Shown here: piece by piece, positions 40,671-64,000 of the stretch
Numbering within the stretch: the stretch's first letter is position 1
Layout of the letters: every line of letters begins with the position of its first letter
Assembly: GCA_035048485.1 (NCBI GenBank)
Contig: CM068588.1
Coordinates: 29,634,769 to 29,698,768 of the forward strand
DNA: 64,000 nucleotides
DNA from: Pteria penguin
Taxonomy: Eukaryota; Mollusca; Bivalvia; Pterioida; Pteriidae
Reading direction: 5' to 3'
Translations under genes and position numbers: made by a program
The notes under the pieces: generated by a model
Databases searched by the model: none
The model's input: the letters and a program-made list of their open reading frames with translations, nothing else
Told to the model about the DNA's origin: nothing

Positions 40671-43345
40671 TATTTCAGTAAAAGCCCAGGTACACAAAAA
40701 AAATATATATATGAAAAATATTTGATGAAATGCAATAATATCACACGATATTCATTATCTTTTCAAGAAACCCAGAGGACAATGTACATGATTTTTCACA
40801 TTCGACAGCATCAAGAATTGACAGTCAGGACCAAGAATATTTCAGGTGAGCCAGTGCATGAGCGGATCCAGAAGGGACTCAGACCAAGGGTCTGGACCCA
40901 CCCTGAGATTCAGCGAAAATTACTTTTCTTGTTATTTTCGATGTAAAATCAGTAATGTTATTTTCTTACATACACAATAATCACTATTTTAGTACTTGCA
41001 CAATAATTACTCTAAAATTTATATACTAGACGATCACTGAATGAACATCCATACGTTTTCCAATAAGAATACATGTACATCACTCGGATGATGAAGATCG
41101 GATGTTTTAAGTCGTAACACTTTACATATTCTCATAATGCACGCCCAGGGAGGAATAAAATAAATTACTGATTGTTAGTAATAATACGGATGACAAGAAA
41201 TCGCGAAAGAAGGTCATAAAATTTCTCCACAACCATTGTATTTGGTGTCATAGATCGGCGAGTAATGAAAGAATCGATCCACTGACGATCATTTTATATA
41301 AATGCAGAGAAAAACTAGCGTTGTTATTTGGTTGAAATATTTCTGGGACAAAAATATAAGGCAAAATGATGTAATTGGTACAGGTAACATCACTTGGTGT
41401 GTTATTCTCAGTCTGAAAACCGAAGAACAACAGAATGAAAAGGGTATTCATCAATGTCGACAAGAATGGACCGTGAAAACATACAAATAAAATCTGTATC
41501 AGTGTTTGTCATATGGTTTTACAAAGCCAATATAATCGCGTAATACGCTTTGTTTAATAGTTTCTGTTTGAAAGAAGTGTAAAGATATCTTTTCCAAATT
41601 ACTTTTGAAATTTTTCCTACATATGAAAGGAGTGTGAGATATTCAGAGTTGAGAACAGGTGCGCAGGAAAATAATTTCTTCTTTTCTAACCGCGTCCACT
41701 ATGACTGTTTATATATACAGTCGACCAAAAGCAGAGACATAGACTACTTTTAAGTAAGAGAGTTTTGAGCTCTGCACACGTTAGTTGAATATAGATCAAC
41801 AATGTGCAAATATCATTTATCAATACAGCAAAAGAGCAGAGGTATAACACATACGTCAACCACTCCTTGGGCAATGTTAATAGCTACACGCTGCAAAGGG
41901 AAGTAATACGACAATTTCGTAAAATACGACAGTAATTGGGCTATGTCAATGAGGAACAACCTAATGTACCACGAAATGAAGCATGGACCCCAGAAAACAA
42001 GAGTTCGAGAGTAATAATAATAGCCTGTTGTGTCAACTTAATGGATAAGTAAATGGCAAAGGTATACAGACCTCACATGAGCTGTAAGCCTATTTCATTC
42101 ATTAATAATTATTATAATGTAAAATACGAAAGTAACTGGTGCTATTGTGCTCGCAGTAATGTAATACGACGAATATTCATGGACACCTAAGAACGGAGGT
42201 CAGACTAGGAAACTATGTGTCTAAAGGTATAAGTGTCTCCTGTTTGACTAACCATAACTGACTAACCATAACTGCCATGGATATATTAACATTCAAAACA
42301 CTGAAAGTTCTGCAATGCAAACAGAAATTACAAAGTATAATAGTCATTTATGCATGTTTTAATTTCCCAAATCACAAATATGTCATAGGACAGTACGTAT
42401 GATGCCAAATATGTATTGACAAGATTATATCTATCACCAGTGGTGGTATCTTAGAAGTCCGTTCATAGAGAATCGACAATTTATTATATTATAATTCATG
42501 TTTACAATGGCAGTCATTTTCAGTGCTAATTACCGAAAGAAAACGTTTTCCGTGTTGATGTTTTACGAAGATATGACCAGAAGTAGACATAGATACACTG
42601 TAAAAGATAAGACCAAAGAACCGCCTAACTTCAAAGAGCCTTTGCTTCTATTTCTAAGTGGAACTTCACGCAAAGTATACCCATGGTAATCATTTATCGA
42701 AGGCTGTGCTTTAATGAATTGTTTCCGAATAGAAGTGAAAAATATTCCCTTGATACATTCGGTCACGTGCAGAATTATAAATAATTTGAAACTTGCAGCT
42801 TTTGTTTTCGTGTGGATCAAACTAAATTTCATGTTTTCTCTATTCAATTTAGATATTGATAAATTCCTGCTAATATGAAATACACAGATGAAGCTGTTCC
42901 TAAACATATAAAACAGGAATGGTATATAACCTTAGATTAACTCGTATAAATAGAGGAGGATGATATAACTTGGCAAACAGACCGCACACATGAAGTTATC
43001 TGAAATCTATATCGATCAAATTACTGACGTAAGAATTTTACATCATGGCGGTGTCTGCCATTCTTAAATATTTACGATAGGATACTACAGTCCAGCACAA
43101 TTTGATGATGTGCAGATAACGATAATTACAGAGTGTATCAATTATCAGCAATGATGTCATTAACATCATCTTTTCACAGTTGTTGTTTTGTACGCTATTG
43201 AAGAAAATCAGATCGAATGTAGAATTGATTTCGATGTGATTTGTCTGATTGTATCTGAGGAAACAGGTAATCTGATAATTCATATCGACACCTGCTCCCA
43301 AACATTCGTCATGGTGTGGGTAGATAGATTTACAATGCAGTTCGT

Positions 43346-43800
43346 TTTAGCTCAACTGAGTCAAAGGCTCAAGTGATTCTTCTTGTATTGGATCCCTCTA
43401 CAACCCAATGCAGACGTTTACTTGAGCGTTGCACGTTAATAGGACGGTCGGGACTCTATGACAGGCCTTGTCCAAACCTTTTCAGGGGAGACAGTGTCCT
43501 GATTCTTGTCCCCTCTGATTGTTAGTCGGGATTCCTATTGATCAAAGATCTGAGCTGGCTTACAGACAGGCAGAGCACGGTTTACTTATGTTGATGTCCC
43601 TTCCATATTTTTGATAGCAACATATTATTCTATTATAAATGATTCGTGTGTAATAATTTTTTTGACATCTCTTCTTCAGAAACCTGTTGATCCTTGTTCT
43701 CTATATGGAGGATTATTTATAAATTTTGAAATTTATGGGCGCCCGTAAACTGGTTAACCACACCAATTGAGTGACGTTTGTTACCTCAATTGACCGTCCG
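43346..43800. repeat. Dispersed-repeat fragments
   Basis: Begins 'agctcaactgagtcaaaggc' plus 'tcaagtga', a hairpin end typical of bivalve repeats. Around 43749 it contains 'cgtaaactggttaaccacac', which resembles the segment at about 2415-2435. No gene is recognised. Confidence 0.45.
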
Positions 43801-44942
43801 AATTCGGTATCCTAACCGTAGCACAATTGAATATTTTTGTAATGTCATTTTTTCGTGTATATTCTAGTATTATAATTTTTGTGTGTGCATGTCCTTGTTG
43901 GTTTTTGTCATACACCTTTGTCAGATGTCTTCTGTTTTCTCTTTGCTAACCGTCTGTCGTACTCACATGAACGTATTACATTTTCAACTTTTCAGAACTG
44001 CTGAAGGTCTCTTTTTTTCTAACGATTTTGATGTAACGTAATATGATTTGTACACTAGAGATATCTATCAAACACAAATAGGAAATAGTGTTACGGTTAT
44101 GACAGCCTTAACTTTTTAAAGATATGTTCATTTATGAAGCGAGTTGATGAAGCGATATTAGAATGATTTACGTAATTTTATTCATAGTTATTTAAAACCC
44201 GGTTTTTAAGATGTTATATAATCCGATATTAGGTAAATGTATTCACATAATTCAGCATTGTTATTCAAGGAGCTGTCTCAAGAATCGTATTGTCTTTCTA
44301 CCTATGTAATGATTTTATACTGTTTTGTCATGATGTATCAGCTTATGTATTAAGATGTGTGAAAAAAGGGAACAAAGGTCTAACCGAACAATTACAAAGC
44401 TGACAACGAATATTCAAAGCAAACGGAAGCATTTAAAATCACAAAGTTTAATTGTAATATACATGTAAATGAAGTTTCGACTTAAGACGATGACAGTTGA
44501 TATGGTTAACTGGTTATCCTCACCTCTTAACGCAATTTCTATACCATTTCAAGTGAAATATTATTTTTGTAAATCATGTTCTGGCTAACTTGTGCCCATC
44601 GGCGATGAAATCTTGTCAGTCGAACACTATTTTGTTTAAGAAATATCTCCTTTTTTCCAGAATATCCAATAATAATTAATATGCTTGTTATTACAGATAT
44701 ATGGACATAAAGCTGCAAGTCTTATTCTCATGAATGTTGTATATCTGAAAAATGTTATCAATTTTCGTTGACCAAACTTTGAAAATTTTAAGTGAACAAG
44801 ATAGTTGCCACCTTTCACACGAGAGTATTAAGATCTAGTTATATAAGATTTGAGAGTTGTATGTTGGATTTTTGATATTTGATTTATACACCATTATGTA
44901 TACGTTGGACATTTAAAGATCCCTGAAAATATTAGTAGACCT

Positions 44943-45104
44943 TAGATCAAGTTTGGAGGAGAAGTAACTCCTGTTGGATAAGGTTCGGGGGAGAAGTGTC
45001 TCCTGTTAGATCAGGTTCGGGGTAGAAGTGTCTCTTGTTAGATCAGGTTCGGCTGAGAAGTATCTCCTGTTAGATCAGGTTCGGGGGAGAAGTGTCTCCT
45101 GTTT
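44943..45104. repeat. Tandem repeat, 32-bp unit, five copies
   Basis: Unit 'gttagatcaggttcggggga' plus 'gaagtgtctcct', diverging in the first copies. It is followed to about 45480 by looser repeats of 'cagagcagg' and 'ataacat' type. No gene is recognised. Confidence 0.8.
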
Positions 45105-46031
45105 ACTAGCATCACTCTAATACAAAACCATTTCAACACCGTAAACACATGTACACATAAACACACAACGTCAGAGCACGGATACACATATACACATAAA
45201 ATACACAAGGTCAGAGCACGGATAGGAATATAAACATTTGAGCTTGGGTCTACTAAAACAACTTTAAGGTTACAATAACATATCATCAAAGAAGGTGTGT
45301 AATAGCATGGTATCAGGGTAGGTGTTTAATAATATAACATTTGAGCGGGGTTATAATAAGTTAGAAGAGTATCAGAGCAGGGTTATAATAACATATCACC
45401 TGAGCAGGCGTATTTATTATCAGAGCAGGAATATGATAGTATAACATCAGGGCATCAGGGTATTACAATACGTATGTTCAAACAATGAACATTTTAACTC
45501 ATTTTCAAGTTTAAATCATTTTCAATAATTTTTTTTGTTAAGATACTCCTTATCAATGAGTATCTTCCTGTTACGGTGCTCAAGGTTTAAAGGTCAGATT
45601 ACCGTCCACCCAACTACAACCTTTAAAGAAATAGTGCGATGTCTGTGTCAGTGTTTGTCGATTCTAGCTATGACAGCTGTGACGATGTAATCGATTCAGT
45701 GTAAGAGTCTTTTCTTTAAAATAAGTTTTGACCACAATCCTGTGAATTCTTTCAGAAAATGTCCCCTCCCCCGCCAAGATGAAAGCGACGGTGTATGAAT
45801 TTATGTTCATCAGTCTATTCGCATGATCAACATTAGTGGTGACCAATATTCGTACGTGTAATCGTCGATTTCCTTGTCTCTTCTCTTTTCTCTTATTTTT
45901 TTTTTTCGCACATTTCATATAATAATAAAGATAAAACATTTCAATCTACAAATGTATAAAGATATATTTTATAAACTGATTTTATTGGTACTTTCTGTTG
46001 CTCGAACTACGGTCAAATCGACTTGTCTTCA

Positions 46032-46196
46032 CAGTTTTCATTGTTGTCTGAGATTTTCTGCCCTTCTTCCACTTTTGATATCGGTGGTTTGTGAGAGAGG
46101 GTCAGAGTGACTTTGTTCATCAAACGTTGTAATTTCCACAAACCGCCAATATCAAAATCGGGAGAAGGGCAGAGAATTTCGGACTATTTTCATTGC
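46032..46196. repeat. Imperfect inverted repeat, about 60-bp arms
   Basis: 'gagattttctgcccttcttc' and 'cacttttgatatcggtggtt' on the left pair with 'ccgccaatatcaaaatcggg' and 'agaagggcagagaatttc' on the right across a loop of about 40 nt. Probably a MITE or folded repeat. Confidence 0.75.
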
Positions 46197-46199
46197 AAT

Positions 46200-47965
46200 A
46201 CACTGTCGTTCTGAGAATTAAGGACGTATGTGGAAAACATCATAACCCAGCATGTAGCCTTCACTAAAAGAATAATGTGCTGCGTGGAACACTGTTGCTT
46301 TAAGTTCATCAATCTTATCGCATAATTTGAATAACCAATCTAGCCTTTGAATATACAAATTAGTATAGATAAAATTTAAAACATCTAACTGGAAAAGATG
46401 GACACTCCATGCAATGGCAGATCCAGGATTTCTGAAAAGAGGGGCCCACATGTGTAATAGTCAACTACTGGGCCATTTTTGGTGTCAAATCTGGATTTTT
46501 ACATGTAAATATGTGGCAGAAAGCAGGTTTCTCTGTGCATTTCCTTATTTTCATCAACATACATGTAACTCATTTCAATCAACTTCATACAATATGAGGT
46601 CGAGGTGTCCTTAGTGTTATACATATCGATCTCTGCTCACAACAAGATGTGAGTAAGAGTATCTTTCAGGACCTTCAGGTCCTTTGATTTTGTTTTGTTT
46701 TGGTCTTCTTTTTTTTTCTTTGGGGGGGGGGGGCGGAGGGGGTAGGGGATGAGTTTTTGTATTATTCTGTTTATTATAGATTATGGGGCTTATTGTTGAC
46801 TTAAATACTAAATTGAAGGAAAAAAAGAAGGAAAAATGATATTAACAGTCAGATTCGACAACCGTAAACGTTTTACACCTTCAACATCTGTAAAGTTATA
46901 GAATTATTAAGGAATGTTGGTAAAAATTAGTATGAATGAAGCATGGTGACCCTACATTTTTATGCTTCCGTAGATCGTAGGCATATTATTATTGACAATT
47001 GTATCATTGGTCATAACGTTGAAGCTAGTGCTTTCTAGTTCATATGTGTGACCTTTTGATAAGAGCTTTTCATTGACGTTATACTTAACTACCCTTACGA
47101 TGAAGTTTGAGTTACATTGACGTCACTGAAAAAAAATTACATTAACCTTCACTTTTCAACCATTTGAAATGGAATTTATTATTTTACATGTCTATTTTTT
47201 TAGCCAAGACCTTTCCATTTATACCATAATTTATGACCTTGTAAACTTGACCGACAACTTCATTTAAAAATATATAGATATATTCATCAATACCAGTACA
47301 TATCGAATTTCATGCCCCTGGGGGTGTAGTCTTTTAGAAACATCTCTTGTTTTAGTCACATTTTCCAAGCGTTGATCCAAAAAGAGGCAGAGAGGCCCAC
47401 GAGATTACATTTTTGAAACTTTCTCATATCGGCTGTGGAGAATTTCTCAAGGTACCAGAATAAGACTTACTATACAGCTTTAGTGTGAGAGCTTACAAAT
47501 CAGCCTTGAAGTTTGTCATTACTATTCCTAAAATTCTTACTAACTTTGAGACACTTAATTCATTGTGAAAACGGTTTCCGGATGATAACTTAATCCTAAA
47601 TCTGGATATATCTTGTTAAAATTATGTAAAAAGATATCACGATATTTCTCTTAGAGGTTAGATTTTAGTCCGGGCAATGCGGTCCCAAAATGACATTAGC
47701 CGTAACCATTATAAAATGTAGTAGTCATGCTGCGATGTTCATGATCAGATATACAATGAATCAACTTTACAGTTGCAGAAACGCTTAATTTGCATAATTA
47801 CATATCATAATAGATAATCGCTGACCTATGCATACGATTCATAGTCGTAAATATGTAAAACACCAACATGTACTTGTTTAAGAGAGGGAGTTGACCTGTA
47901 GACCTAATTGTAGTCTCTTATATCGTAATACAGTAAGATTCATCATATATTGTTCTGTTTTGTAG
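46200..47965. other. Upstream of the first visible PRMT6-like exon, nothing firm
   Basis: Contains a 'ggcagatccagg' MITE-type end near 46415, a hairpin 'caggaccttcaggtccttt' at about 46665 and a poly-G tract at about 46722. No exon supplying the residues before SYADATIHEEM was recognised. Confidence 0.5.
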
Positions 47966-63814
<15,849 letters not shown>

Positions 63815-64000
63815 GTAAGTTAGTGGAAACCACTATGGATTTTAATAATTACATATGAGGACAGATGGTAAGAGACTCGGCTACAGAATTGTTTCTAAGT
63901 CATTTAAAGCAAACAGGTGAGAATTATCACTTACATGACAAGACAAAAATGTTCCATAGCATAATGGTCTCAATGTCAACTTATGACGGTCAGTTGTTGT

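Larger units (their letters stand above)
35600..43345. other. Intergenic, no gene recognised
   Basis: Apart from the SINE fragment at 38520-38690 and the repeat at 40405-40670, this is AT-rich unique-looking sequence. Scattered short frames lack family similarity. The frame at 36441-36650 is the only one with slightly higher CpG and a hydrophobic start; 41918-42145 holds a diverged direct repeat ('gtaaaatacgacagtaattg'). The missing first exon of the PRMT6-like gene could lie here. Confidence 0.6.

Overview
This is eukaryotic, AT-rich, intron-dominated metazoan DNA, most likely from a bivalve mollusc. The evidence is two interrupted animal genes with GT-AG introns, several dispersed repeats of types common in oyster and mussel genomes (a tRNA-headed SINE, a SINE body with the 'gtcacagtaggt' motif, and 'ggggcatattgtt...ctgtctgtctg' repeats), and long (AT)n tracts. 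The species cannot be fixed from the sequence alone.

Gene 1, minus strand, is a TBK1/IKK-epsilon-type kinase. Its start codon is at 19504 and its predicted stop at 1772-1774. I resolved fourteen coding exons whose phases all join (exons 1-14), a probable exon 15, and two C-terminal exons that join each other in phase. The link between exon 15 and the last two exons is unresolved, and an alternative terminal exon (2458-2634) exists. The kinase domain is complete, with glycine loop, beta-3 Lys, HRD, DFG and activation-loop Ser, and is followed by a ubiquitin-like region and a long helical scaffold. A likely 5'UTR exon and promoter lie near 27.0-27.1 kb. If so, the first intron is about 7.4 kb and contains a 3.8-kb, 60-bp minisatellite whose monomers carry a splice-acceptor-like site, a 15-nt core and a splice-donor-like site on the kinase's own strand. 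Intron 7 holds a decayed second copy of exon 8.

Gene 2, plus strand, is a PRMT6-like protein arginine methyltransferase. Seven coding exons run from 47966 to 63814. The first coding exon(s) upstream were not found and the gene runs off the right edge.

The region between the genes (27.4-47.9 kb) has no gene I can support. It holds a 48-bp minisatellite (29.7-31.2 kb), hairpins, MITE-like elements with terminal inverted repeats, a SINE and a 32-bp tandem repeat. The large introns of gene 2 hold two fragmentary DNA transposons with remnant ORFs (51.4-52.2 kb and 56.4-57.3 kb), a 36-bp minisatellite (55.3-55.9 kb) and a palindromic array (59.5-59.9 kb).

No prokaryotic features, CRISPR arrays, rRNA or intact tRNA genes were seen. 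The two genes are not known to act in one pathway; the kinase is an innate-immune signalling enzyme and the methyltransferase a chromatin/RNA-protein modifier.
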